From assembly GCF_003946085.1 (NCBI RefSeq), contig NZ_RHOB01000002.1, positions 124,001 to 188,000 of the forward strand: a stretch of 64,000 nucleotides of DNA, given 5' to 3'. The stretch comes from Levilactobacillus angrenensis. GTDB taxonomy: Bacteria; Bacillota; Bacilli; Lactobacillales; Lactobacillaceae. Position 1 is the stretch's first letter, and each line of letters begins with the position of its first letter. Below, one piece after another: positions 10,520-18,533 of the stretch. A model generated the notes under the pieces. The model searched no databases and was not told where the DNA came from. It was given only the letters and a program-made list of their open reading frames with translations. The position numbers were made by a program, and so were the translations under genes.

Positions 10520-13018
10520 CTAGTGACTAGCAACCGTCTTCGGTGTCCCTTTGGCGTCAGGAGATTTCACGTTGACCGTGACCTCACCCTTCGTGGCGCC
10601 AATCGTGACTTGGTCACCCGTCTTGATTTCACCGTTCAACAGGGATTCGCTCAACTTATCTTCGACCTGCGTTTGCAGTGCCCGGCGAATTGGCCGCGCC
10701 CCGTATTCAGGATCAAAGCCCGCCTTGGCGACAGCATCGACGGCCGCTGGCGTAATCTTGAGCTTGATGTTTTGTTCTGCGACCCGGTTAACGATGCGCT
10801 TAGCCATCAGCTTCACGATTTCGTGGAGTTCTGGCTTCTTCAAGGAATGGAAGATGACCGTTTCATCGATTCGGTTCAAGAATTCTGGCCGGAACGATTG
10901 CTTCAAGGTCTCACGAATCGTGGCTGCCATGGCTTTGTAGTTATCCGCCATGTCTTCAGCCCCGAAGCCGACCGTCTTTTCATCCCGCAGCTTCGTGGCC
11001 CCTAAGTTAGAGGTCATGATCAAGATGGTATTCCGGAAGTCGACCTTGCGTCCCTTGGAATCAGTCAGGTACCCATCGTCTAAGACTTGTAGCAAAATGT
11101 TAAAGACGTCGGGGTGAGCCTTTTCCACTTCATCGAAGAGGACCACAGAGTATGGCTTTTGCCGAACCTTTTCGGTCAATTGGCCACCTTCGTCGTAGCC
11201 CACGTAACCAGGGGCTGACCCGATCAATCGGCTAGTGGAGTACTTTTCCATGTATTCGCTCATGTCGACACGAATCATGTTGTCTTCAGAACCAAACATC
11301 GCTTCGGCTAAGGCCTTGGCTAATTCCGTCTTCCCGACACCGGTTGGCCCCAGGAACATGAATGACCCAATTGGCCGGTTCGGATCCTTTAAGCCAGACC
11401 GTGCCCGCCGGATAGCCCGTGCAACCGCCGAAACGGCTTCGTCTTGGCCAATGACCCGTTCGTGCAAGATCTTTTCCAAATTAACTAAGCGATCCGCATC
11501 CGTTTGCTTCAGCTGCGTTACCGGTACTCCGGTCCATTCAGCCACCACATCGGCCACGTCTTCGCCAGTGACATTCAAACTGTAGTGTTGGTCATCCGTG
11601 TCTGCCTTAGCAGCAGCCTTGGCTTCTCGGGCATCGACCTTTTCACGCAAGGCCATTTCTTCGGTCCGCAGCTTGGCAGCCCGTTCAAAGTCTTGGTCTT
11701 CAATCGCCTTTTCCTTAGCGTCCGCCAAGTCCTTGAGTTCTTGGTTTTGCTTGGAGGCGGCAGTTGGCTTATCCATTTGGTCGATACGGACCTTGGCTGA
11801 GGCTTCATCCATCAGGTCGATGGCCTTGTCAGGCAAGAACCGGTCACTGATGTAGCGGGTTGACAACTTAACGGCTTGGTCAATCGCGTCATCAGTGATG
11901 TTGACGTGGTGATGGTCCTCATACCGTGGCCGCAAGCCATTCAAGATTTCCTTGGCTTCTTCCGGCGTTGGCTCATTGACTTGAACCGTAGCAAACCGCC
12001 GTTCCAAAGCAGCATCGGATTCAATGTACTTTTGGTATTCATCCAAAGTCGTAGCCCCAATGGTTTGGAGTTCACCACGCGCCAGAGCTGGCTTCAAAAT
12101 GTTAGACGCATCAATGGCCCCCTCAGCGCCACCGGCACCAATCAACGTATGCAATTCATCAATGAAGAGAATGACTTGACCATCGTTGTAAATTTCTTCG
12201 ATGACCTTCTTCAGCCGATCTTCAAATTCACCACGATACTTGGTACCAGCCACCAATGACCCCATATCGAGCATCATTAGCCGCTTGTTCTTCATATCAT
12301 CAGGCACGTTGCCGGCCACGATGCGTTGGGCTAAGCCTTCCGCAATCGCCGTCTTCCCGACACCAGGTTCCCCAATCAATACTGGGTTGTTCTTGGTCCG
12401 CCGACTCAAGATTTGAATGACGCGCTTAACTTCCTTATCGCGCCCGACCGTCGGATCCATCCGACCTTCCTTGGCTGCATCCGTTAAGTTACGGGCCAAA
12501 GAGTCCAGCGTTGGCGTGCCGCCTTGAGGCGTATTGCGCCGCGTACGGTCAGCATTACGCCGCTTCGGTGTGTCGGCAATCCCCAACTTACGCAAGACAA
12601 CCTTGCGGGCATCGGTCAAGTCGACATTTAAATTCTTCAGAATGCGTGACGATAAAATCGTGTCATCACTGAGTAAGGCTAACAGTAAGTGTTCGGTCCC
12701 AATCTTCATTGCGCCTAACCGCTTGGCTTCGTCACCCGCCAAAGCCAGCATTGACTTTGCCTTCGGTGAGTACGGCAGGTAGCTATCCTTATCCAGATTA
12801 GCTAAGGTCCCGTAACCCGTGAACCGTTCGATTTCTTCGCGAACATCATCGTCGCTAACGGAGAATTGTTGTAAAACCTTGTTGGCAATCCCGTTCTTTT
12901 CAATGGTGAGGGCTAGCAGCAAGTGTTCCGTACCGACTGCTTGATGCTTGAAATATTTTGCTTGTTCCTGTGCCAAAACAAGGACGCTCTTAGCACTCGG
13001 TGTAAATAGGTTATCCAT
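10520..13018 (-). CDS. clpC: ATP-dependent Clp protease ATPase subunit ClpC
   Basis: Hsp100 unfoldase that feeds substrates to ClpP and controls stress and regulatory proteolysis. The 832-residue protein has the duplicated N-terminal adaptor domain (about 1-145), a first AAA module with Walker A GEPGVGKT near residue 217, and a middle region with a UVR-type motif ([18 protein letters not shown]). The second AAA module has GPTGVGKT and its Walker B FDEVEKAH. It follows ctsR by 17 bases in one operon, so it should be repressed by CtsR and induced by heat. No McsA/McsB genes are present between them, as is usual for lactobacilli. Confidence 0.97.
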   Translation of the reverse strand: MDNLFTPSAKSVLVLAQEQAKYFKHQAVGTEHLLLALTIEKNGIANKVLQQFSVSDDDVREEIERFTGYGTLANLDKDSYLPYSPKAKSMLALAGDEAKRLGAMKIGTEHLLLALLSDDTILSSRILKNLNVDLTDARKVVLRKLGIADTPKRRNADRTRRNTPQGGTPTLDSLARNLTDAAKEGRMDPTVGRDKEVKRVIQILSRRTKNNPVLIGEPGVGKTAIAEGLAQRIVAGNVPDDMKNKRLMMLDMGSLVAGTKYRGEFEDRLKKVIEEIYNDGQVILFIDELHTLIGAGGAEGAIDASNILKPALARGELQTIGATTLDEYQKYIESDAALERRFATVQVNEPTPEEAKEILNGLRPRYEDHHHVNITDDAIDQAVKLSTRYISDRFLPDKAIDLMDEASAKVRIDQMDKPTAASKQNQELKDLADAKEKAIEDQDFERAAKLRTEEMALREKVDAREAKAAAKADTDDQHYSLNVTGEDVADVVAEWTGVPVTQLKQTDADRLVNLEKILHERVIGQDEAVSAVARAIRRARSGLKDPNRPIGSFMFLGPTGVGKTELAKALAEAMFGSEDNMIRVDMSEYMEKYSTSRLIGSAPGYVGYDEGGQLTEKVRQKPYSVVLFDEVEKAHPDVFNILLQVLDDGYLTDSKGRKVDFRNTILIMTSNLGATKLRDEKTVGFGAEDMADNYKAMAATIRETLKQSFRPEFLNRIDETVIFHSLKKPELHEIVKLMAKRIVNRVAEQNIKLKITPAAVDAVAKAGFDPEYGARPIRRALQTQVEDKLSESLLNGEIKTGDQVTIGATKGEVTVNVKSPDAKGTPKTVASH

Positions 13019-13035
13019 TGCAACTCCTCACTTTC

Positions 13036-13503
13036 TTAACTCTCGTAACGTAAGTGGTTTAAAATCGATACCAGAATCTGGGCGCGGACCCGCTCACTAA
13101 TCTGGCGGTCGCCAGTGTGCACGGCATCCTTTTCAATCGCAGCCAAAATGATATTGGCCTCACGCCGATTAATGGTACCAGCCTCAAATAGGCTCCGCAC
13201 GACGGCCAAGCCATCGTGGCGGGTAATGTGATCACCCACCGCGCTAACTAACGAGTCGATAAAATCCAAGTTATCCAGCAACTTGACCTTTTCAATTCGA
13301 ATGTACCCGCCACCACCACGTTTACTCTCCACGACATAACCGTCTTGAATCGTAAAACGGGTCTTGATTACGTAATTGATCTGGGAAGGTACCACGTTGA
13401 ATTGATCAGCGATTTCCGCGCGCCGGATTTCCACCTGCTGAGACTCAGCCAAAATCTGCTTGAGGTAAGACTCAATAATATCTGAAATATTTTGATTCTC
13501 CAT
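13036..13503 (-). CDS. ctsR: Transcriptional repressor of class III heat-shock genes CtsR
   Basis: Dimeric winged-helix repressor of clp genes. The 155-residue protein has the typical N-terminus (NISDIIESYLKQILAES) and the wing glycine patch RGGGGYIRI, which in Bacillus CtsR acts as the thermosensing loop. It is the first gene of ctsR-clpC and its own promoter carries a CtsR-type direct repeat, so autoregulation is expected. ATG at 13501-13503; a weak ribosome site GGGGGG-type purine run lies upstream. Confidence 0.96.
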   Translation of the reverse strand: MENQNISDIIESYLKQILAESQQVEIRRAEIADQFNVVPSQINYVIKTRFTIQDGYVVESKRGGGGYIRIEKVKLLDNLDFIDSLVSAVGDHITRHDGLAVVRSLFEAGTINRREANIILAAIEKDAVHTGDRQISERVRAQILVSILNHLRYES

Positions 13504-13532
13504 TATCGTCCCCCCTTCGGTGCAGTTCTTCT

Positions 13533-13577
13533 GACTAATGTTGACTAATATTATACGAACTTTCCATAAAAATGCAA
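13533..13577 (-). promoter_or_regulatory. ctsR-clpC promoter with CtsR box
   Basis: Minus strand TTGCAT (13572-13577), 16 bases, TATAAT (13550-13555). Immediately downstream is the direct repeat AGTCAAC-ATT-AGTCAGA. It fits the CtsR heptad repeat RGTCAAA with a three-base spacer, allowing mismatches, and overlaps the expected transcription start. Confidence 0.75.
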
Positions 13578-13626
13578 CGGATTAGACCGCAATCCGCACT
13601 AGAAGTCCTGGAAGATAAGCATAACA

Positions 13627-13669
13627 AAAAAACGGCCGACTTCCAAACGATTAGTAAGGAGTCGACCGA
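13627..13669 (-). terminator. Terminator of the tRNA cluster
   Basis: Minus strand CGGUCGACUCC (13658-13669) pairs with GGAAGUCGGCCG (13633-13644) and is followed by UUUUUUU. It lies just past the last tRNA gene. Confidence 0.75.
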
Positions 13670-13703
13670 CAAACAATTTTTATGTAAATTCGGGATAAAA
13701 AAA

Positions 13704-13777
13704 TCGGGAAGACAAGATTTGAACTTGCGACCCCCACGTCCCGAACGTGGTGCTCTACCAAGCTGAGCTACTTCCCG
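13704..13777 (-). tRNA. tRNA-Pro (anticodon CGG)
   Basis: Full cloverleaf: acceptor CGGGAAG/CUUCCCG, anticodon stem CCACG/CGUGG around loop UUCGGGA. The T arm is slightly unusual (CAAGUUCAAAUCUUG, a weaker stem than in the neighbouring tRNA-Pro). The 3' CCA is not encoded. Last gene of the eight-tRNA cluster. Confidence 0.95.
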
Positions 13778-13806
13778 AAATAGCCCGCTGACGTTGCGTC
13801 AGTTAA

Positions 13807-13880
13807 TCGGGAAGACAGGATTCGAACCTGCGACCCCCTGGTCCCAAACCAGGTGCTCTACCAAGCTGAGCTACTTCCCG
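13807..13880 (-). tRNA. tRNA-Pro (anticodon UGG)
   Basis: Acceptor CGGGAAG/CUUCCCG, anticodon loop UUUGGGA in stem CCUGG/CCAGG. It differs from the adjacent tRNA-Pro(CGG) at only a few positions in the anticodon and T arms, so the pair looks like a local duplication. CCA not encoded. Confidence 0.97.
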
Positions 13881-13915
13881 AAAAGTGCTTATGCGGCAAA
13901 CATAAGCAACAAAAA

Positions 13916-13989
13916 TGCACCCAGTAGGAGTCGAACCTACAACCTTCTGATTCGTAGTCAGACACTCTATCCAGTTGCGCTATGGGTGC
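13916..13989 (-). tRNA. tRNA-Arg (anticodon ACG)
   Basis: Acceptor GCACCCA/UGGGUGC, anticodon loop CUACGAA. The A34 is expected to be edited to inosine by TadA to read CGU, CGC and CGA. CCA not encoded. Confidence 0.97.
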
Positions 13990-14009
13990 ATAATTATTAT
14001 TAAGTTAAA

Positions 14010-14095
14010 TGCCGAGGACCGGGATCGAACCGGTACGGTCATCACTGACCGCAGGATTTTAAGTCCTGTGCGTCTGCCAATTCCGCCACCCCGGC
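14010..14095 (-). tRNA. tRNA-Leu (anticodon UAA)
   Basis: Class II tRNA with a long variable arm (CGGUCAGUGAUGACCG). Acceptor GCCGGGG pairs with CCUCGGC, and the anticodon loop is CUUAAAA. CCA not encoded. Confidence 0.96.
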
Positions 14096-14106
14096 AAAAG
14101 GGCAAA

Positions 14107-14178
14107 AGCGGAAGACGGGATTCGAACCCGCGACCCCCACCATGGCAAGGTGATGTTCTACCACTGAACTACTTCCGC
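14107..14178 (-). tRNA. tRNA-Gly (anticodon GCC)
   Basis: Acceptor GCGGAAG/CUUCCGC with discriminator U, anticodon loop UUGCCAU. CCA not encoded. Confidence 0.96.
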
Positions 14179-14205
14179 AAATTGGCTATTAAATTAATGG
14201 AGCCA

Positions 14206-14278
14206 TGCCGACTAGAGGATTCGAACCTCCGACCTCCTCATTACTAGTGAGATGCTCTGCCAACTGAGCTAAGTCGGC
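14206..14278 (-). tRNA. tRNA-Thr (anticodon AGU)
   Basis: Acceptor GCCGACU/AGUCGGC, anticodon loop CUAGUAA. The A34 anticodon reads ACU and, if converted to inosine, ACC. CCA not encoded. Confidence 0.93.
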
Positions 14279-14313
14279 AAAATATTTTTAAAATATTTTG
14301 CAATATTTAATTA

Positions 14314-14395
14314 TGCAGGTGAAGGGACTCGAACCCCCACGTCATAAGACACTAGAACCTAAATCTAGCGCGTCTGCCAGTTCCGCCACACCTGC
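14314..14395 (-). tRNA. tRNA-Leu (anticodon UAG)
   Basis: Class II tRNA: acceptor GCAGGUG/CACCUGC, anticodon stem CUAGA/UCUAG around UUUAGGU, long variable arm. CCA not encoded. Confidence 0.96.
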
Positions 14396-14433
14396 AACGT
14401 TGGCGAACTAACCGCCAGGGACCTTGGTCCCGA

Positions 14434-14506
14434 TGGAGGATACAGGGCTCGAACCTGTGACCCTCTGCTTGTAAGGCAGACGCTCTCCCAACTGAGCTAA
14501 TCCTCC
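14434..14506 (-). tRNA. tRNA-Val (anticodon UAC)
   Basis: Acceptor GGAGGAU/AUCCUCC, anticodon loop CUUACAA. First gene of the cluster, about 50 bases after the promoter. CCA not encoded. Confidence 0.97.
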
Positions 14507-14554
14507 ATGGACTTTCAAGCAAGAAACAATGTCCTCGTTTGAAACAACTATTAT

Positions 14555-14583
14555 AATTTACCATGCCGAGCAAATGATGTCAA
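14555..14583 (-). promoter_or_regulatory. Promoter of the tRNA cluster
   Basis: Minus strand TTGACA (14578-14583), 17 bases, TAAATT (14555-14560), directly followed by TATAAT. Orientation and position fit transcription of all eight tRNA genes as one precursor. The remaining spacer 14584-14908 is AT-rich and shows no gene. Confidence 0.75.
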
Positions 14584-14908
14584 CAACTTTCTTGAAATCT
14601 TTTTGAATAAATATTCGTTAGCTGAATAACTACTCGATAGGCAACAAATAATATTTTAACCTACTAGCGAAGAAAAAGCCAGCTTTTTTTCAAATTAATT
14701 TGAATTAATCATTCACGATGACACGCGGCCACTCCGGTACCAGCCTCACTTGGCTGTCGGAATTAACCAACAAAAACTATTTTATACGAAGGACCCAGAC
14801 GCGTCAATAAGAAATTACAAAAATATTCAAAAAAATGAGTTTTTACCGAAGATTCTTTCTGCAATTCCCCCTATTTCCTTTGGTAGCCGCTGGACTATCC
14901 CTATTAGG

Positions 14909-15546
14909 CTAAGGTTGAAAGATGAAAACTAGCTAGAAGCATTGTCACCACACAACTCATGGCGTAAAAATCAGCCATTTACCGCCTCGTAGTGTGGACT
15001 GGCCGCCTACCGTCCGCCAACTATGGGTTGGAACGCGGTGGGCGGACCGGACCGAGCCTGAGAAGCGGTCTCGGCCTCGCTTTGAGCCGGAAATCGCGTC
15101 TCAAAGACGCCAGTTGCCTAAGCGGCATGAACCCCGCCGCTAAGACAACTCCCACGGCTGAACCCATATTTGGCGGACTCCCGGCTACGAGTGTGTGTGA
15201 TAGTAATGGGTAGCTTAGCCCCAGTTAGCGGTTGATTTAACAACTAGTCTTTAACTAGCGCCATCTTGCTGATAATCACCAACCCGCCGGAGGCAGTCAG
15301 GGATGTAGCCAGCTGTGTCGACGGTGTTGGCTGAGGTCCTTTCTCAGCCTACAGCGTGGGGCGACTCTGGAGACTGGCGAGATTTGCCAGGCTTCAAAGC
15401 GAACCGGAAGACCGCTCTTGGGCTGGAGGTGTCCCCCATAGCAGGCGGAATCTCTGGCTGTCGCAGGCTCTGGTTCCCTCCAATTTTAGTGGACAGAACA
15501 CTTTTATTCCGGGAGTTACTGCGTAAATGCTGATTTCAAACTTCAG
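14909..15546 (+). repeat. Dispersed structured element copy A (full length, about 640 bases)
   Basis: One of two full-length copies (the other is B). Left end AAGGTTGAAAGATGAAAAC and right end (reverse strand) CTGAAGTTTGAAATCAGC form loose terminal inverted repeats. The core has an outer helix, GTCCGCCAACTATGGGTT (15012-15029) with AACCCATATTTGGCGGAC (15161-15178). The helix encloses a CCGAG/CTCGG hairpin, a CTTTGAG/CTCAAAG hairpin and a long hairpin AGTTGCCTAAGCGGC with GCCGCTAAGACAACT. To its right (about 15300-15470) lies a diverged, inverted second core. The right end stops about 6 bases before the U-run of the serS terminator. Confidence 0.85.
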
Positions 15547-15552
15547 CCCAAA

Positions 15553-15582
15553 ACAAAAAGGCCAGGACATTTGCCCTGACCC
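15553..15582 (-). terminator. Terminator of serS
   Basis: Minus strand GGUCAGG (15575-15581) pairs with CCUGGCC (15560-15566) around GCAAAUGU, followed by UUUUUGUUUU. It lies 100 bases past the serS stop. Confidence 0.8.
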
Positions 15583-15680
15583 TGATTATCTAACCACAAA
15601 CACTGTTGCCAGTCTCATGGTTAAAGTTAGTTTTACATGACACTAGTAATCACAGATAATTCCGCCGGTGGTACTAGAAA

Positions 15681-16952
15681 CTACTTCGTGATCTTGGTGA
15701 CGCCGCCCATGTAAGGTACTAAGACGTCTGGAATCGTTACGGAACCGTCAGCGTTTTGGTAATTTTCCAAGATAGCTGCGACCGTCCGCCCAACAGCTAA
15801 ACCAGAACCGTTCAGCGCGTGAACGTATTGGAGCTTGCCGTTGTCATCACGGTACTGGATGTGAGCCCGCCGTGCTTGGAAGTCCGTGGTGTTGGAGCAG
15901 CTGGAGATTTCCCGGTACGTATTTTGTTCTGGGAACCAGACTTCCAAATCATGCGTCATAGCGGCTGTAAAGCTCATGTCGCTAGTCGTTAAGGTAATCA
16001 CGTGGTAAGCCAAGCCCAGCTTCTGTAAGAGGCTCTCAGCGTGCTTCGTCAAGGCTTCCAGTTCATCCCAGGAGTTTTCTGGCTTGCAGAACTTCACCAT
16101 TTCGACCTTGTTGAATTGGTGTAACCGAATCAGACCGCGAGTATCTCGGCCGGCACTCCCGGCTTCAGAACGGAAAGCAGGCGTCAATGCGGTGAACCAG
16201 ACTGGCAGGTCCTCTTCAGGAATCACTTCGTCGCGGTAGTAGTTGACCAGCGGCACTTCAGCCGTTGGAATCAAGGTCATATCTTCATCGCGTAATTGGT
16301 AAACGTCTTCCTTGAACTTAGGAAATTGGCCAGTCCCGTACATGGAGTCATCGTTTACGATGTATGGCGGCAAGACTTCCTTGAAGCCGGCCTTGGTGTT
16401 TTCATCCAAGAAGAAGTTGTAAACGGCCCGTTCCAACCGGGCACCGAGACCCAAGTAGTACAGGTAACGACTACCAGAAACCTTGGCACCTGCTTCAAAG
16501 TCTAAAATCCCCAGGTTTTCACCCAATTCATAGTGGGCCTTGGGCGTGAAGTCCATGTTAGGCTTCTCACCCCACTGGCGTAATTCCACACTGCCGTCTT
16601 CCGTCAAACCAACGGGGACGTTGTCGTTAGGAATATTTGGCAAATGGGCAGCAGCGTCGTGAACCTGGGCCTTTAACGTGTCCAACTGAGCATCGATGTC
16701 CTTGATCTCACCACTGACCTGACGCATCTCAGTGATCTTGTCATTGGCGTCTTGCTTGTTACGCTTCAATTGAGAAATTTCATCAGAAACCGTGTTCCGT
16801 TGGGCCTTCATGGTTTCACTCTTTACGATCAATTCCCGACGCTTGGCATCCAGTGCCAATAAGCTATCGATGTCGGCAGGATCAACCCCACGTGTGGCTA
16901 ATTTTTCTTTGATGAAATCTGGTTCTTGACGAATTAATTTTAAATCTAACAT
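15681..16952 (-). CDS. serS: Seryl-tRNA synthetase
   Basis: Class II aminoacyl-tRNA synthetase charging tRNA-Ser and tRNA-Sec-type substrates with serine. The 423-residue protein has the N-terminal coiled-coil tRNA-binding arm (about 30-105), motif 2 around [20 protein letters not shown] and motif 3 [21 protein letters not shown] 16950-16952 follows AGAGAGGAGC and gives the family start [12 protein letters not shown]. Expression is controlled by the T-box leader directly upstream, so it should rise when uncharged tRNA-Ser accumulates. Confidence 0.97.
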   Translation of the reverse strand: MLDLKLIRQEPDFIKEKLATRGVDPADIDSLLALDAKRRELIVKSETMKAQRNTVSDEISQLKRNKQDANDKITEMRQVSGEIKDIDAQLDTLKAQVHDAAAHLPNIPNDNVPVGLTEDGSVELRQWGEKPNMDFTPKAHYELGENLGILDFEAGAKVSGSRYLYYLGLGARLERAVYNFFLDENTKAGFKEVLPPYIVNDDSMYGTGQFPKFKEDVYQLRDEDMTLIPTAEVPLVNYYRDEVIPEEDLPVWFTALTPAFRSEAGSAGRDTRGLIRLHQFNKVEMVKFCKPENSWDELEALTKHAESLLQKLGLAYHVITLTTSDMSFTAAMTHDLEVWFPEQNTYREISSCSNTTDFQARRAHIQYRDDNGKLQYVHALNGSGLAVGRTVAAILENYQNADGSVTIPDVLVPYMGGVTKITK

Positions 16953-16985
16953 CTTGTTTGCTCCTCTCTTTTTTCGCGGATGATA

Positions 16986-17200
16986 CAAAAAAGGCCTCCG
17001 TCACATGGGACGAAGGCCTTCGCGGTACCACCCAAGTTCGTAGCTGGCTTCCCAGTTACACCCTTGAACATGATAACGGTTTGCACCGTGCGGCATTACC
17101 CGCCCACGAATTCATGTGCTGGAATCTTCGACGTCGCGGTTTGCAGCATCCCCCGCTTCTCTGGCCGTCTACTAAATAGGCACAACGTGTTTTTGATTAA
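16986..17200 (-). promoter_or_regulatory. T-box leader of serS
   Basis: The T-box sequence GGGUGGUACCGCG is at 17021-17033 on the minus strand. It is followed by a terminator AAGGCCUUCGUCCC-type helix with GGAGGCCUUUUUUG (16986-17020) that the T-box would disrupt when bound to uncharged tRNA. The upstream part forms a Stem I-like region; UCC in GAUUCCAGC is a plausible Ser specifier codon, tentative because I did not fold it. Confidence 0.93.
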
Positions 17201-17204
17201 TCTC

Positions 17205-17233
17205 ATCATACCGCATTTCTTGTCAGATAACAA
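17205..17233 (-). promoter_or_regulatory. serS promoter
   Basis: Minus strand TTGTTA (17228-17233), 17 bases, TATGAT (17205-17210), just upstream of the T-box leader. Confidence 0.6.
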
Positions 17234-17277
17234 TTGCTAACTTCAGCTAGCGTGATGGTTCTGACACACTTTTCCCA

Positions 17278-17608
17278 TCCGCCTTACCGTTGCACTGGTC
17301 GAAAACAGTTGCCTATGGCTCCTAAGGCCTCTGCCTACTGTGGAGACCGCCTGTAAGCCAGAAGCAGACTTCCAGCTCGCACACAGTTACTGCCAGCAAG
17401 TATTTACGGCAAGCGCTACCGTAAGCCGAGAGTGAAGCGAAAGTTGTGCTCAGCCGTGGGAGTTTCCTTAGCGGCGACCTTTGCCGGTTAGGGAACTGGC
17501 GTCTTTGAGACGCGGGCTTCGGCTCAAAGCGAGGGCGAGACCGCACTTTGGCTCGACCGGTCCGCCCACAGCGTTCCAGCACAACTTTCGCGCAACGGCA
17601 AGGCGGAC
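17278..17608 (-). repeat. Dispersed structured element copy E (divergent outer helix)
   Basis: 331-base element bounded by near-perfect inverted repeats TCCGCCTTACCGTTGC (17278-17293) and GCAACGGCAAGGCGGA (17593-17608; one mismatch). The core is in minus orientation and keeps the CTTTGAG/CTCAAAG hairpin and the AGTTCCCTAACCGGC/GCCGCTAAGGAAACT hairpin. Its outer helix, GCGAAAGTTGTGCT (17437-17450) with AGCACAACTTTCGC (17578-17591), is unrelated in sequence to that of A-D yet a perfect 14-base match. It lies between the serS promoter and the stop of the kinase gene; no ribosome site or coherent reading frame is present. Confidence 0.8.
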
Positions 17609-17626
17609 ATATCTCACCAAAAAAGC

Positions 17627-18259
17627 TTACAGTGAAGCAATCTTTTCGTCGATGAGGTGCAGCACTTGTTGCCGAGCGGCTGGGTCTTCCACGAAGTCCA
17701 GCTTGTCGCCGTCAATTTGCATCTTCGGTGACTTGTCGTAAGCGTTGTACCAATCCACGTAGCGTTGGTCCAGTTCTTGGTAGTACTTGTACAAACTTGG
17801 ATCATGGTCGATTTGTTCGTATGACCGGCCCCGCTTCTTGATCCGTTCCAACATCGTTTCAAACGAAATGTTGATGTGGATCAATAAGTCTGGGTTCTTC
17901 TTGTGGGTCGCGTCTGGCAGTTCTTGCATCATGTTAGCCAGTAAGGAATCGTAAATGTCGACTTCCGTACTCGTTGCCCGGCCCAAGTCAGCGTTTAAAT
18001 GAAAGAGCAAGGAATCCTCAAAGATTGAGCGATCTAAGACACTTTCATCGTCGGCATTGGCAGCTTTGATGCTGTCGAGCCGCTTGTTTAAGAAGTAAAT
18101 TTGTAACAAGAAAGCATACTTCTGCGGGTTCTGGTAGAATAGTGGCAAAATCTTGTTGTCATCCACTGATTCGTAAAATGCTGGTTTGTTCAAGTGTTCG
18201 GCTAATAACGTGGTTAAACTCGTTTTGCCGGCGCCAATAGTTCCCGATAATACAAGCAT
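17627..18259 (-). CDS. Deoxynucleoside kinase (dAK/dGK family)
   Basis: Phosphorylates deoxynucleosides for salvage, in the cytoplasm. The 210-residue product starts MLVLSGTIGAGKTSLTTLL with the P-loop at residues 6-13, has the family motif DRSIFED and the lid region KKRGRSYEQ. Lactobacilli need such kinases for deoxynucleotide salvage; whether it prefers dA, dG or dC cannot be told. ATG 18257-18259 follows AAAGGAGAA; the frame extends upstream but without a ribosome site. Single-gene unit with its own promoter. Confidence 0.92.
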   Translation of the reverse strand: MLVLSGTIGAGKTSLTTLLAEHLNKPAFYESVDDNKILPLFYQNPQKYAFLLQIYFLNKRLDSIKAANADDESVLDRSIFEDSLLFHLNADLGRATSTEVDIYDSLLANMMQELPDATHKKNPDLLIHINISFETMLERIKKRGRSYEQIDHDPSLYKYYQELDQRYVDWYNAYDKSPKMQIDGDKLDFVEDPAARQQVLHLIDEKIASL

Positions 18260-18385
18260 GCAATCTTCTCCTTTAAATAACGACGGGGCCGTGACCACCG
18301 CCACAGCGTTTCCCTATCTCTAACTAAAACGGGTACAGCAGGCATTAGCGCCCACTGACCCACGTTCAAAAATTCAACACCACAT

Positions 18386-18414
18386 ATTGTACCAACCTCC
18401 CGGGTAAAAGACAA
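18386..18414 (-). promoter_or_regulatory. Promoter of the deoxynucleoside kinase gene
   Basis: Minus strand TTGTCT (18409-18414), 17 bases, TACAAT (18386-18391), about 130 bases before the start codon. Confidence 0.6.
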
Positions 18415-18449
18415 TATGTCGTGGCCATTTTCTTAAACTCCTTGACACC

Positions 18450-18489
18450 AAAACGACGCCTAAACTGGCAACCACCAGCTTAGACGCCG
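18450..18489 (-). terminator. Terminator of lysP
   Basis: Minus strand GGCGUCUAAGCUGG pairs with CCAGUUUAGGCGUC around a short loop, followed by GUUUUGG. It lies about 45 bases past the lysP stop. Confidence 0.75.
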
Positions 18490-18533
18490 CGATATTTTTA
18501 TTTAAAATTACGTGTGCCCACACTTAATTTCTG

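Noticed and set aside
14992-15213. Similar open frame in copies A, B, C and D of the dispersed element (peptide with LSRKSRLKDASCL)
   Set aside because: The frame is open in four copies but broken in E. Changes between copies fall at all codon positions, there is no ribosome site, and compensatory pairing explains the conservation better than coding.
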